Shown: positions 25,776 to 33,948, counted from the first letter of the stretch. The stretch: 64,000 nt of DNA from Asticcacaulis excentricus CB 48 (GCF_000175215.2 NC_014816.1:679001-743000); one strand, 5' to 3'. Numbers and translations: made by a program. The notes: generated by a model from the sequence alone, not told the origin.

Positions 25776-26415
25776 TGGATGTCAGTGCTTCCAGATAGGG
25801 CGCTATCGTCTTGCTCGTGCCACCATGCCTGGCAGCCTCGTAAATTTCCGATGGGGTTGCCTTACGTTGGCTCAGGGCAGATTTCAGACTTTCTATCGCG
25901 ACGGAGCGATCAACCAGACGGGGGTTGCGAAATACGTCAGCCAGTGTTCTGGCAACGGAGTAGATTGGAACTTCAACACCTGAAATAAGATGGTATTCTA
26001 TGCCATCTCTGATTGAGGCGGCTTTAAAGCGGACCAGGCGCATCGGGGGGTAACTTACGGTCGGTGCCCATGTGTCCTTAGCAATGGCGACCCATATTCT
26101 GCGTGGCATCTGGTCTGTAAGGCCATGGTACGCCAGTGCGGATGTCATACAGATAATGCCATTGGGAATTTGCTTGGAAATTTCGGCAAGGGGCTGGTTG
26201 GTATCTATATCGCTGTCCAGACTTTGGTACAGGCCGCGCGAAACCCGCCTTATCAGACCACTTGCCTCCGCGCGTGAGATAGTTGCAGCCGTGATGCCTT
26301 GGGCCCTTAGCTCGTGAGCGCGCACAAGCGGACGGGCCTTGACGATAGCATTCAGGCGTTGCTGCTGTGTAAGGGCAGGGGGCTCCACGATACAAAACCT
26401 ACCACTAATCCTCAT
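25768..26415 (-). CDS. abiEi: AbiEi-type antitoxin / autorepressor
   Basis: 215 aa if it starts at ATG 26415; a GTG at 26388 (MEPPALTQQQRL) would put the whole inverted repeat upstream of the gene and is a real alternative. The N-terminal winged helix (ARPLVRAHELRAQGI then ISRAEASGLIRRVSRGLY) is followed by the AbiEi antitoxin core (ICMTSALAYHGLTDQ; PPMRLVRF; VYSVARTLADVFR-like segment). AbiEi proteins neutralise the toxin and repress their own promoter by binding inverted repeats. It overlaps abiEii by 8 bp. Confidence 0.86.
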   Translation of the reverse strand: MRISGRFCIVEPPALTQQQRLNAIVKARPLVRAHELRAQGITAATISRAEASGLIRRVSRGLYQSLDSDIDTNQPLAEISKQIPNGIICMTSALAYHGLTDQMPRRIWVAIAKDTWAPTVSYPPMRLVRFKAASIRDGIEYHLISGVEVPIYSVARTLADVFRNPRLVDRSVAIESLKSALSQRKATPSEIYEAARHGGTSKTIAPYLEALTSNG

Positions 26416-26435
26416 TTGGGTGGAGGTTTTGTATC
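26389..26435. promoter_or_regulatory. Perfect 12-bp inverted repeat, candidate AbiEi operator
   Basis: GATACAAAACCT (26389-26400) and AGGTTTTGTATC (26424-26435), perfectly inverted with 23 bp between, straddling the abiEi start region. AbiEi antitoxins of known systems bind paired inverted repeats at their promoter to autoregulate. The size and place match that precedent. Confidence 0.65.
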
Positions 26436-26785
26436 ATGTGATAAGTTAAGCGTCCACTAAAACTAAGGTCCCTTGGCGAGAGGGGGCTATCCTTGGGAGG
26501 GTAGGGTGAGTGTTGATTTCCGCCGAGAATTAACATCTCTACCTCCTTCATATCTGCGAGATGAAGGTCTATAAGGCCGCGAAATGTGTTGATGCCGATG
26601 ATGTTCTTCGGTGTTGGTGTTTTGCCGGCGTCGATCTCGCATTCTACTCGCCTTGCCCATGCCTCTGCATCCTGACGCAGAAGGAAGGTTTCGCTCAACT
26701 CATGGTCCTTCTTTCGGACCTGAGCCAGCCAGCGGCCTGAATTCTGCTTTGTGTGGTAGCCATTTGCAGTTACGAATGAGTGCAA
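26405..26785 (-). pseudogene. Truncated tyrosine-recombinase (integrase) N-terminal remnant
   Basis: Up to 126 codons. Residues about 14-82 (SGRWLAQVRKKDHELSETF, then LLRQDAEAWARRVECEIDAG and TFRGLIDLHL) resemble the N-terminal arm-binding and SAM-like regions of phage integrases (pattern GxWxAQVRxKG...TKxDAxAWAR..E.E.DxG). The catalytic R-H-R-Y domain is missing; after about residue 82 the frame reads unrelated sequence and stops at 26405 inside the abiE operator. The start is a TTG. It is transcribed away from dusA, whose 5' end is a known integration target, so it is probably the scar of an integrated island. Confidence 0.62.
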
Positions 26786-26886
26786 AATGCGTGCAGTGAG
26801 AGAACTTAAGTGGTATTAATTAGCCGTTTTAAAGCGATTTTCCGAGTGTAATCGCTCTCCTTTTGATCTTTGATAACGTTAAGAAA

Positions 26887-27918
26887 ATGATTGAAAATCA
26901 AGCACATATTTTTAGCGTTGCACCCATGATGGACTGGACGGACCGTCATTGTCGGGCCTTTCACCGGACTCTGACGAAGGGGGCGCTGCTCTATACCGAG
27001 ATGGTCACTTCGCGGGCGATCATCAATGGCGACCGTCAGAAGTTGCTGGGCTTTTCGGAGGTCGAGCATCCGGTGGCGCTGCAACTGGGGGGCTCAGAAC
27101 CGGACGAACTGGCGGCCTGCGCCAAGATCGCCGAAGACTGGGGCTATGACGAGGTCAATCTCAACTGTGGCTGTCCGTCCGATCGCGTGCAGTCGGGATC
27201 GTTTGGGGCCTGTCTGATGCGTGAGCCGCAGCTTGTCGCCGACTGCATGCAAGCCATGGGCGAGGCGACGCGTCTGCCCGTCACCGTCAAATGCCGCATC
27301 GGCGTCGATGATCAGGACGAAGAAACGGCCCTGTTTGCGCTGGTTGAGGCCTGCCGGCAGGCGGGGGTGCGCACCTTTATTGTCCATGCGCGCAAGGCCT
27401 GGCTTAAGGGCCTCTCGCCCAAGGAGAACCGCGACATCCCGCCGCTCAATTACGAACTGGTCTATGCCTTAAAGCGCGCACATCCGGATTTGACGATCTC
27501 AATCAATGGCGGAATTGGTACGCTGCAGGAAGCCGAAACCCATCTGAAACACGTCGATGGCGTCATGCTGGGGCGCGCCGCCTATCATGAGCCCGCCTTG
27601 CTGGGGCAGGTGGACAGGCGCATATTTAGCGGGGAGGCCGATGTCGGGCCGTTCGAGGCGCTGGAGGCTTATAGCCCCTACGTGCAGGCGCAACTTGCGG
27701 CCGGCGTGCATCTGCCGGCCATAACACGGCATATGCTGGGGCTGATGCACGGCCTGCCTGGTGCGCGGGCCTTCCGCCGCATCCTGACCGTGGGGTCGAT
27801 TCAACCAGGCGCGGGTATAGAGGTGCTGGATCAAGCCATTGAAGCGGTGCGCGACGCTATGGCTGCGTCGCAGGCGCGGCGTGAGGCCTATGAGGCCAGC
27901 CTTACGGACGCAGGATAA
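26887..27918 (+). CDS. dusA: tRNA-dihydrouridine synthase A
   Basis: 343 aa from ATG 26887 (an upstream TTG at 26863 is a weaker option). FMN-binding TIM barrel of the Dus family: SVAPMMDWTDRHCR at the start, the catalytic Cys in EVNLNCGCPSDRVQ, VTVKCRIGVDD, FIVHARKAWLKGLSPKENR and a SINGGIGTL phosphate site. DusA reduces uridines in the tRNA D-loop (U20/U20a). The first 12 codons are AT-rich, unlike the remainder, which marks an insertion junction. It ends 17 bp inside the convergent protease gene. Confidence 0.95.
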   Translation: MIENQAHIFSVAPMMDWTDRHCRAFHRTLTKGALLYTEMVTSRAIINGDRQKLLGFSEVEHPVALQLGGSEPDELAACAKIAEDWGYDEVNLNCGCPSDRVQSGSFGACLMREPQLVADCMQAMGEATRLPVTVKCRIGVDDQDEETALFALVEACRQAGVRTFIVHARKAWLKGLSPKENRDIPPLNYELVYALKRAHPDLTISINGGIGTLQEAETHLKHVDGVMLGRAAYHEPALLGQVDRRIFSGEADVGPFEALEAYSPYVQAQLAAGVHLPAITRHMLGLMHGLPGARAFRRILTVGSIQPGAGIEVLDQAIEAVRDAMAASQARREAYEASLTDAG

Positions 27919-28429
27919 GGCCGCCTTGCGTGGCCTCAAAGCGGCTGAGGCGGCCGAGATAGCTCATCCCCAATAGAGAAGTGGACAGCCCTTCGCGGAT
28001 GACCAGGGCCTCGACATCGTCCATCTGGCTCTGGCCGATCTGCACGCGATCAATGACGACACGGGCGGCCTGCGTCTTGCCGCTGGCGGTGGTGACATCC
28101 TGATCATAGGTGAGGGCGTTCAGGTTGATGCCCAGACGGCGGGCATCCTGCGGCGTCAGGGCGACCACAGAGGCCCCTGTATCAACGAGAAATTTCACCG
28201 TGGTGCTATTTACCCTTGCCTCAGCCCAGTAGTGGCCGTCAGCCGCCTTGGGGATGGCCGTAACGCCGCCGATGGTGCTTGGGGCAGAGACACTGTGCGT
28301 CTGGGACGTCTGCACCACAGTCGCGGTTTCATCACCGCGTGACGCAAAGCCTTCGTGCCGTACCACCAGCAGGCCTGTGGCAACGGCGCTGGTGATAGCG
28401 CATCCCAGAATAAACGCAGATCTCAGCAT
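27902..28429 (-). CDS. Retropepsin-like aspartic protease, clan AA (TIGR02281-like)
   Basis: 175 aa from ATG 28429, or 190 aa from ATG 28474. An N-terminal signal/anchor (FILGCAITSAVATGLLVV) precedes one retropepsin-like domain with the catalytic Asp in FLVDTGASVVAL and a late SLLGMSYLGRLSRF segment that is typical of this alphaproteobacterial family. It probably acts as a homodimer in the periplasm. Substrates are unknown. It is convergent with dusA and overlaps its last 17 bp. Confidence 0.85.
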   Translation of the reverse strand: MLRSAFILGCAITSAVATGLLVVRHEGFASRGDETATVVQTSQTHSVSAPSTIGGVTAIPKAADGHYWAEARVNSTTVKFLVDTGASVVALTPQDARRLGINLNALTYDQDVTTASGKTQAARVVIDRVQIGQSQMDDVEALVIREGLSTSLLGMSYLGRLSRFEATQGGLILRP

Positions 28430-28784
28430 AACGAAACCACCACCACCGCTTTCGGGCTGCCCGGGCCGGGCCACCGGTTTTTTTCCGGTTGGTCACAGTC
28501 TATGCGGATAAGGTTTTTTTATCGTGAATCGGAGAAATGTGGCGTGTTCGGACGAAATGATCAAAGAAGTTGGAATCTATAAATTAGAAATAACATATAA
28601 AAACAATTAATTATATAATTTGCAATTCAAAAAATACTCCGGTTACGGAATGTTTGTTGCCTGTTTTTTGGCTTTGTGGCACAGTGATGCCCGACGCGGC
28701 GACGGCTGAGAGAGGTGAGAGTCCCCTGAGAGTTTGCGACGCGTCTTCTTGTTCATCTTGTCATGAAAAAGGAGGCGCATTGTG
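28430..28784. other. AT-rich promoter and structured leader region
   Basis: Upstream of the 44-codon ORF. Bases 28560-28640 are strongly AT-rich (promoter-like; ends TTATATAATT). Bases about 28690-28750 contain complementary ends GACGCG and CGCGTC enclosing a GAGAG-rich stretch, so the transcript could fold into a leader. I could not match it to a known riboswitch. Confidence 0.35.
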
Positions 28785-28919
28785 ATGAATGACAATGAAA
28801 AGAAACAACACGCTATGACTTCGTTCGCCCTGTTTGGCGGGGTTTTTCTGGGGCAAAAGCCAAAATCCGGGCCGGTCCAAAGCCGCCCGCAGGATTTCAG
28901 GCCCTTTGGCCGCAAGTAG
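28785..28919 (+). CDS. Small ORF (44 aa) with strong ribosome site, unknown function
   Basis: ATG 28785 (GTG 28782 also possible) preceded by AAGGAGG at 28769-28775, the strongest Shine-Dalgarno seen in this region. The product starts MNDNEKKQHAMTSFALFGGV and ends PQDFRPFGRK; it has a short hydrophobic middle and a basic tail. A rho-independent hairpin with a T6 run on this strand follows 35 bp after the stop. Together these argue for a real transcription unit. No family is recognised. Translation is not proven. Confidence 0.5.
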   Translation: MNDNEKKQHAMTSFALFGGVFLGQKPKSGPVQSRPQDFRPFGRK

Positions 28920-28953
28920 TACCGGCGTGACGCAAACCCAAAACGCAAAACGC

Positions 28954-28987
28954 AAAACCCTCCGCGATCACTCGCGGAGGGTTTTTT
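28954..28987. terminator. Bidirectional rho-independent terminator
   Basis: CCCTCCGCGA (28958-28967), loop TCAC, TCGCGGAGGG (28972-28981), followed by T6 on the plus strand and preceded by A4 (T4 on the minus strand). It can end both the small rightward ORF and the leftward gene at 29006. Confidence 0.85.
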
Positions 28988-29005
28988 CAGAAGTCGAGAG
29001 ACGAC

Positions 29006-29380
29006 TTAGTTCGAGGCGAGCTTCACGCCAGCCTTGGCTTCCGCAGCGGCCATGTTCGGCGACGCCTTGGTGATCTTGACCGACGGGTTCGAACCGCCAG
29101 CGCCAAAGCGCGCGGTGCCTTCTACCCAGTACAGGCCGTCAGCGCCCAGGAAGTTGTACTTGAATTCGATGGAGTAGGTGCCGGCGCGCACGTCGCAGGC
29201 GTTGACGTTGACCATCTGCTTGCCGGTGACGGGAACGACCTTCGACACAGCGGCCTTGGCCAGACCGGCGAGGGAGGAGCCGGCTTCGGCCTGCTGGGCG
29301 TCATCGCACTCGGTTGCTTGGGCGGCGCCCGTCATACCCAGAACGGCGACGGCGGCAATCATAAGGCTTTTCTTGATCAT
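29006..29380 (-). CDS. Small secreted protein, paralog 1 of 2, unknown family
   Basis: 124 aa. A signal peptide (MIAAVAVLGMTGAAQA|TECDD) leaves a mature protein of about 100 residues with two cysteines (ECDDAQ and NACD), which probably form a disulfide. Shared blocks with the gene at 29607 are GKQMV, EFKYNFLGA, GLYWVEG and AAAEAKAG-KLASN. No known domain is recognised. It has its own upstream region and a terminator directly downstream, so it is monocistronic. Confidence 0.8.
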   Translation of the reverse strand: MIKKSLMIAAVAVLGMTGAAQATECDDAQQAEAGSSLAGLAKAAVSKVVPVTGKQMVNVNACDVRAGTYSIEFKYNFLGADGLYWVEGTARFGAGGSNPSVKITKASPNMAAAEAKAGVKLASN

Positions 29381-29565
29381 CTCTTTGTAGCTCCTTGAGT
29401 TTCTTCAGGATGACTACACTCTATCTGATAATGAATAATCTTAAGTTAAACAGCGTATTAGGAAATTTTTACAGAGATTAACTCCGTTATTTCAAACACT
29501 TGAAATACAAGGGGGTAAAACTTAACGACGTCCGGGGACGAGAAAAAATAAGTAGAAAAAAATGG

Positions 29566-29597
29566 AAAAGGCCGCCGGACAGGTCGTGTCCGGCGGC
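29566..29597 (-). terminator. Rho-independent terminator of the second secreted-protein gene
   Basis: GCCGCCGGACA (29571-29581), 5-nt loop, TGTCCGGCGGC (29587-29597): an 11-bp perfect stem followed on the minus strand by CTTTTCC and further T runs. It lies 10 bp beyond the stop at 29607. Confidence 0.85.
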
Positions 29598-29606
29598 AGT
29601 TATGTC

Positions 29607-29969
29607 TTAGTTCGAGGCGAGTTTGATGCCCGCCTTGGCCTCAGCGGCAGCCAGGTTGGGGCTCAGGCGCTTCAGTTTCAGGTCGGTCACGGCTGCGCCA
29701 TTGAACTTGGCCAAGCCTTCAACCCAGTACAGGCCACCCGCGCCGAGGAAGTTATACTTGAATTCGGCGGTAGCGGACTTGCCGGCGGCGTCGCAGGTGT
29801 TGATGCTCACCATCTGCTTGCCTTCGACGGCGACCGCCTTGGACACGGCGGCCGCGGTGGCAGCCGCTATCGCCTTACCGGCGGCGGCTTCCTGGGCTTC
29901 GTCACACTCGGCAAAGGCCGGAGCGGCAAGGGCGGTCAGGGCAAGGGCGGAAATGATAACGGCTTTCAC
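29607..29969 (-). CDS. Small secreted protein, paralog 2 of 2, unknown family
   Basis: 120 aa. A signal peptide (ALALTALAAPAFA|ECDE) is followed by a mature chain aligned end to end with the protein at 29006: ECDEAQ, AVSK, VEGKQMV, NTCD, AEFKYNFLGA, GLYWVEG, SPNLAAAEAKAGIKLASN. By eye more than half of the mature positions are identical. Two cysteines are conserved. Each copy has its own terminator, which points to tandem duplication followed by independent expression. Function unknown. Confidence 0.8.
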   Translation of the reverse strand: MKAVIISALALTALAAPAFAECDEAQEAAAGKAIAAATAAAVSKAVAVEGKQMVSINTCDAAGKSATAEFKYNFLGAGGLYWVEGLAKFNGAAVTDLKLKRLSPNLAAAEAKAGIKLASN

Positions 29970-30139
29970 GGCGTAAAACTCTTTCTGAATCGGTACTGGG
30001 CATTCGGCCCACGGGGAGGAGGACGGGATGCGTTGTTTAGCGCGAGTTCAATATACCTATGAGTGTTTAATTGCCGGTGAATCTATTGTGCGACGCGATA
30101 AATATTTTCACCTCTAAAGTGAATTTCATAAAATCAGGC

Positions 30140-30171
30140 AAAAAAAAACCCTCCGGAGGGCCTCCGGAGGG
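30140..30171 (-). terminator. Rho-independent terminator of the chemoreceptor gene
   Basis: CCCTCCGGAGG (30149-30159) and CCTCCGGAGGG (30161-30171) are perfect inverted arms, followed on the minus strand by a run of eight or more T (30148-30140). It starts 28 bp after the stop at 30199. Confidence 0.85.
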
Positions 30172-30198
30172 GTGTCAGGCTGGATTGCGGCGTTGGAT

Positions 30199-31917
30199 TT
30201 ACGCGGCGGTCAACTCGGCCAGGAAGCGGCGGATATTCTCGCTCATGGCTTCCGTGCGTTGTGTCAGCTGACGCGCGGCACCCAGCATCTCGGTCGAAGC
30301 TTTTTCCGTATCCGCGGCCGAGGCCGACAGTTGCGATACGGAGGTGGAAGCGGTGGTGGTACCGTCCGAAGCTTCGTTGACGTTGCGGGCAATTTCGTTG
30401 GTCGCGTCGCCTTGCTGGTGCACCGAGTCGGCGATGGACGAAGCGATTTCGTTCATGTGCTTGATGGTGGCACCGATTCCGCGGATAGCCGAGACGCCGT
30501 TCTGGGCAGCCGTCTGGATGTCCTTGATGCGTTCGCGGATTTCGTCGGTGGCCTTGGCTGTTTGCTGAGCCAGCGACTTCACTTCCGAGGCGACAACCGC
30601 GAAGCCCTTACCGGCTTCACCAGCGCGCGCCGATTCGATGGTGGCGTTCAGCGCCAGCAGGTTGGTTTGCTGGGCGATGGCGTTGATGAGGTCAACCACT
30701 TCGCCGATCTGATCGGCAGCGCGGCTCAGTTCGACCATCGAGTCGTTGGTCTTGTCGGCTTCCGACACGGCTTCAGCCGCGATCTCCACCGAGCGGACGG
30801 CCTGATCACCGATCACGCCGATCGACGCTGAAAGTTCGGTGGTCGCCGAGGCGACGTTTTGCACGTTGTCTGCCGAGTTGCGGATCGAGGAGACCGCTGA
30901 TTGCGAACGGCGCTCGTTTTCCTGCGCGATGGTTAGCAGCGTACGGCCGTTGGCGTCGAGGTCCGAGGCGGCGGCTGACAAGGCGTCCAGCATGTCCTGA
31001 GCCTCGTGGCGGAAGCGTTCGGCCAGTTCCGACATCTGACGGGCGCGTTCTTCGCGGGTCTTCATGGTGGCGGCTTCGATTTCGGCGAGACGCAGCTTTT
31101 CTTCGGCATTGGCCTTGAAGACATTGAGGCTGTCTACGACCGACTTCAGTTCATCGCCACGCGCCAGCGATTGAATGTCCACATTCAGGTTGCCGCGTGC
31201 CAGTTCTTCGGTGGTCTTGGCGATGCGGTTGATGCCGGTCACCGTAGCGCGCGAGAAGACGAACGCGATACCGCAGGACAGGGCAGCCATGATGGCGGCG
31301 AAGACGGTCAGCATGGAGATGCCAGCGGTCTGTGCCGTACGGGCGGCTTCGGCGTCTGCCTTAGCCTGGGCGACCTGACCGGCGATGATTTTGTCCGAGA
31401 TTTGCGACATCTTGGCGTAGCCTTCGTCGAACTGCGACATCAGCGGCGCGACAGAGGGGAAATCGACGGTCATGACCGAGCCGGCGAATTCCACGGCTTC
31501 CTTATAGGTCTTGACCTCCTTGCCAAGGTCTTCGAGGTCTTTCTTCTTGGTGGCGTCGCTGGTGGCACCGGCCATTGCCTTAATGCTGGTTTCGATCTTA
31601 CCAAGGTCCTGCACGACCAGGGCGACCTTCTGATCGGCATTGGTGCCAGCGCCCGACGCCTGATCGGTCATGGCGCGGAACAGCTGGCCATTGGCTTCCT
31701 TAATGGCCGACTTGATGTCGCCCATGGCCTGAACGGCCGGGAGGCTCTGGGTATTGATGTTTTCGATCGCCTTGCCTTGCGTGTTCATCACGGTTACGGC
31801 CCCGAAGGCCAGCGCGACGATCAGCGCAGTAGCGACGGCGGCCGGAGTCATGAACTTCAGCGTGAAGGACAGGTTGGAGATGCTCAGCTTGCCGCCGGCA
31901 GATTTCGACTTAGTCAT
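30199..31917 (-). CDS. Methyl-accepting chemotaxis protein
   Basis: 572 aa from ATG 31917 (AGGGG 6 nt upstream); a longer frame to 32013 has no ribosome site. One TM helix (about 18-40), a periplasmic four-helix sensor (about 41-190; QAMGDIKSAIKEANGQLF), a second TM (about 192-215), HAMP (about 215-270), and a cytoplasmic signalling domain whose tip reads INAIAQQTNLLALNATIESA. It signals ligand state to CheA/CheW. No other core chemotaxis genes adjoin it; orphan cheR and cheB lie at 58.6-60 kb. A strong terminator follows, so it is monocistronic. Confidence 0.93.
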   Translation of the reverse strand: MTKSKSAGGKLSISNLSFTLKFMTPAAVATALIVALAFGAVTVMNTQGKAIENINTQSLPAVQAMGDIKSAIKEANGQLFRAMTDQASGAGTNADQKVALVVQDLGKIETSIKAMAGATSDATKKKDLEDLGKEVKTYKEAVEFAGSVMTVDFPSVAPLMSQFDEGYAKMSQISDKIIAGQVAQAKADAEAARTAQTAGISMLTVFAAIMAALSCGIAFVFSRATVTGINRIAKTTEELARGNLNVDIQSLARGDELKSVVDSLNVFKANAEEKLRLAEIEAATMKTREERARQMSELAERFRHEAQDMLDALSAAASDLDANGRTLLTIAQENERRSQSAVSSIRNSADNVQNVASATTELSASIGVIGDQAVRSVEIAAEAVSEADKTNDSMVELSRAADQIGEVVDLINAIAQQTNLLALNATIESARAGEAGKGFAVVASEVKSLAQQTAKATDEIRERIKDIQTAAQNGVSAIRGIGATIKHMNEIASSIADSVHQQGDATNEIARNVNEASDGTTTASTSVSQLSASAADTEKASTEMLGAARQLTQRTEAMSENIRRFLAELTAA

Positions 31918-32139
31918 TATGGCCCCTGACAATCTAGTGTCTGCTTTTCCGTTGCGGTGTTTTGAGGGCCGCACGGAGAAATGGTTTTTCTGGGGTCTCG
32001 GTGCGTGATCCAACTACAGGCACGACTCACCACGCTTCCGCAAATCCCGGATTGGCAGGTAGGGTGTCAGAACATAGTTGTTGAAACCCTAACATCCGTG
32101 ATTTTTTTCGTCTTACAATAAAACGGCGGTAACCTTAAT

Positions 32140-32173
32140 GAAAACAGCGCCTAAGGTTGAACCTCGGCGCTGT
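32140..32173 (-). terminator. Rho-independent terminator of the cell wall hydrolase gene
   Basis: ACAGCGCC (32144-32151) and GGCGCTGT (32166-32173) enclose a second inner stem (AGGTT/AACCT). On the minus strand TTTT follows. It lies about 33 bp after the stop at 32206. Confidence 0.7.
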
Positions 32174-32205
32174 GATGTCGTTTTTTCGTTCAGAAAATCG
32201 CCCGG

Positions 32206-33336
32206 TTAAGGCTTCGCCGGCGCTGCCGTTTTCACGGCCTGGGTGAGCGTCTGAGCGTCCTCGCCCTTAACTTGTGACGACAGCGCGACGGCCTTTACAG
32301 CGCTATCCTTGCTGGCGTCCCGCAGATGGGTGAGGGCGTCAGAGGCCTTGGTCTCCACCGGGGCCGCGGGTAGGGCAGAGGGTTCCGTCGTCTCGTTCAC
32401 CTGCTCCAGAGTTGGCGCCGCCGAAGGGCGGACCTGATCCGCCGCGGCCAGCATCTGCGCGCCACGGCTGGAGAACTGATAGAAGGCGTGATTACCGATG
32501 GTGGCGGTGCGCTGCATCCGCACGGACCAATCGGGCGAGATACCCAGAACGTGGAAATGGGTCGAAGCGCCGACCGACTTCATCACATAACCATCAAGCG
32601 CATCTTCGGCGATGGTGCGGGCGCGCTTCCACGCCCAGCTTTCGACGCGGTTGGACATGATGCCGTTGCAGGTGAAGCTGAACTGACAGCCGGTGCGCTT
32701 CACCGCGCCCTGATAGACCACATTACAGATGGTCTTGGGGTAGGCGGGGTGACGCACGCGGTTCAGGATGACCTGAGCCACGGCGCGTTGACCGGAATCG
32801 GTTTCGCCGCGCGCTTCGTAATAGACGGCCTGAGTCAGGCAATCGAGGTCGGAGGCGGAGCGGTTCTTGAGATCAAAGGGCGAGGCCGGGGCCGTGCGCG
32901 ACGGCGCGCGCATCAGGCCCAGATCGAGGCTGGCTTTCAGCACCGGTGCGGAGGCGGCTTCGGCCTTGTGCGCGCGGGCCGGGCCGACCAGAGACGCAAA
33001 CAGGTCGGTGCGCTGACGGTCTTGACGCAGACGCATCGTGGCCACAGGCGAGGTATAGGATTCATGACGCATAACAAGCGCGATGGCGCGGCGGTCCAGA
33101 TCGTCCTGAAGCGCGGCGACGCTCTTCTGGCCGTCCATGTGGCGCAGACGATCCGCACCATAGGAGTGATCATTCAGGCTCATCAGGCTTTCGGCCTGTT
33201 CGCGGATTTGCGCGTCGCGCGTCAGCTTACCGCCTAACCAGGCGGAGCCGAATGCAGCTGTCAGCATGAGGCTGGAGCCGCCCGCGGCGGTCAACAGGCG
33301 CATCTGACGGCGCGTAAGAGACAGGTTCAGACCCAA
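32206..33336 (-). CDS. Cell wall hydrolase, SleB/Hydrolase_2 family
   Basis: 376 aa from TTG 33336, which has GAGGA about 9 nt upstream; ATG 33402 and a longer frame to 33543 lack a ribosome site. An N-terminal anchor or signal (LLTAAGGSSLMLTAAFGSAW) is followed by a low-complexity region, then the Hydrolase_2 domain: LDCLTQAVYYEARGE (catalytic Glu), VAQVILNRVRHPAYP, CQFSFTCNG, STHFHVLGISPDW. This is the spore-cortex-lytic-enzyme fold that cleaves peptidoglycan glycan strands; in non-sporulating alphaproteobacteria it serves wall remodelling. An Ala/Glu/Thr-rich tail follows. Confidence 0.87.
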   Translation of the reverse strand: MGLNLSLTRRQMRLLTAAGGSSLMLTAAFGSAWLGGKLTRDAQIREQAESLMSLNDHSYGADRLRHMDGQKSVAALQDDLDRRAIALVMRHESYTSPVATMRLRQDRQRTDLFASLVGPARAHKAEAASAPVLKASLDLGLMRAPSRTAPASPFDLKNRSASDLDCLTQAVYYEARGETDSGQRAVAQVILNRVRHPAYPKTICNVVYQGAVKRTGCQFSFTCNGIMSNRVESWAWKRARTIAEDALDGYVMKSVGASTHFHVLGISPDWSVRMQRTATIGNHAFYQFSSRGAQMLAAADQVRPSAAPTLEQVNETTEPSALPAAPVETKASDALTHLRDASKDSAVKAVALSSQVKGEDAQTLTQAVKTAAPAKP

Positions 33337-33543
33337 AGGTGTCTTGTCCTCAGTAACGAGAGCGCACCGCGCTCCCTGACAGAGGGCAACCCCACCATAC
33401 ATTCTATAGAATGCATCAGGCCGTTTCACGAGACGAAAACGCAGCCTTCCGGGGGCGCCGGAGCCGACGAAGCACCTAAGCTGGTGTCCGTCGACGGCCC
33501 GTCTTATAGCCAGAAATGTGGCAAAAATGTGTTTACGCGCCAA

Positions 33544-33948
33544 TCGCCTAAAAAGAGCATCAGTTCAGAGGGGGAGCATGTGAGAAAATTTCTCACGCAA
33601 TGCCTATTTTTTATCAAGATGTGCCCCGCAATGACTTTTTATTTTATGAAGTATTGAAGAGATAAGCTTGACCGCTATTTTCTTACGATATTCATGAATG
33701 TGCCTTTCGGTTTTGCGATAATTACAATTTAACGAAGGTTACTGACGTTACGCAAAAGTGAAACTGAAATGCTGACATGTATAGAACGGCGTTATCTTAA
33801 ATTGGTGGTTTCAAGGCACTGGAATCCCGAATGAATCCGCCTCAGGTAGGGTGTCACGAAAACTTGAAGCGCGCCAAACAGCCAATCCGGCCGTGGCGCG
33901 CAAAAGCCGCGGGTCGCCCCTTTTCATTTTTTCGCAGGACGCTATGCT
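33544..33948. other. AT-rich divergent intergenic region before uvrB
   Basis: About 400 bp between the hydrolase and uvrB genes, AT-rich at 33590-33800. It contains a perfect palindrome (33580-33596: GTGAGAAA-A-TTTCTCAC), likely a regulatory site, and TTAACGAAGGTTAC near 33728, which only half matches the CtrA consensus. No gene seen. Confidence 0.5.

Larger units (their letters stand above)
24452..26940. mobile_element. Probable degraded genomic island inserted in the 5' end of dusA
   Basis: The strip between kdp and dusA has lower GC, an AbiE toxin-antitoxin module and an integrase remnant adjoining dusA. The dusA frame changes from AT-rich (codons 1-12) to GC-rich exactly where the conserved APMMDWTD segment starts (26920-26940), as expected if the element donated a new 5' end. 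Prophages and islands using dusA as a site are an established class. The left boundary is approximate; no second attachment repeat in direct orientation was found. Confidence 0.5.

Noticed and set aside
28690..28752. GACGGCTGAGAGAGGTGAGAG leader, considered as a TPP or glycine riboswitch.
   Set aside because: The ACCTGATC core of TPP riboswitches and the GGAGAG-type pairs of glycine riboswitches are absent.
28643..28948. A 101-codon minus-strand frame over the small ORF region.
   Set aside because: No ribosome site, antisense to the better-supported 44-codon ORF, and contains the structured leader.
33725..33745. TTAACGAAGGTTAC as a CtrA binding site.
   Set aside because: It matches only one TTAA half-site of the TTAA-N7-TTAAC consensus.
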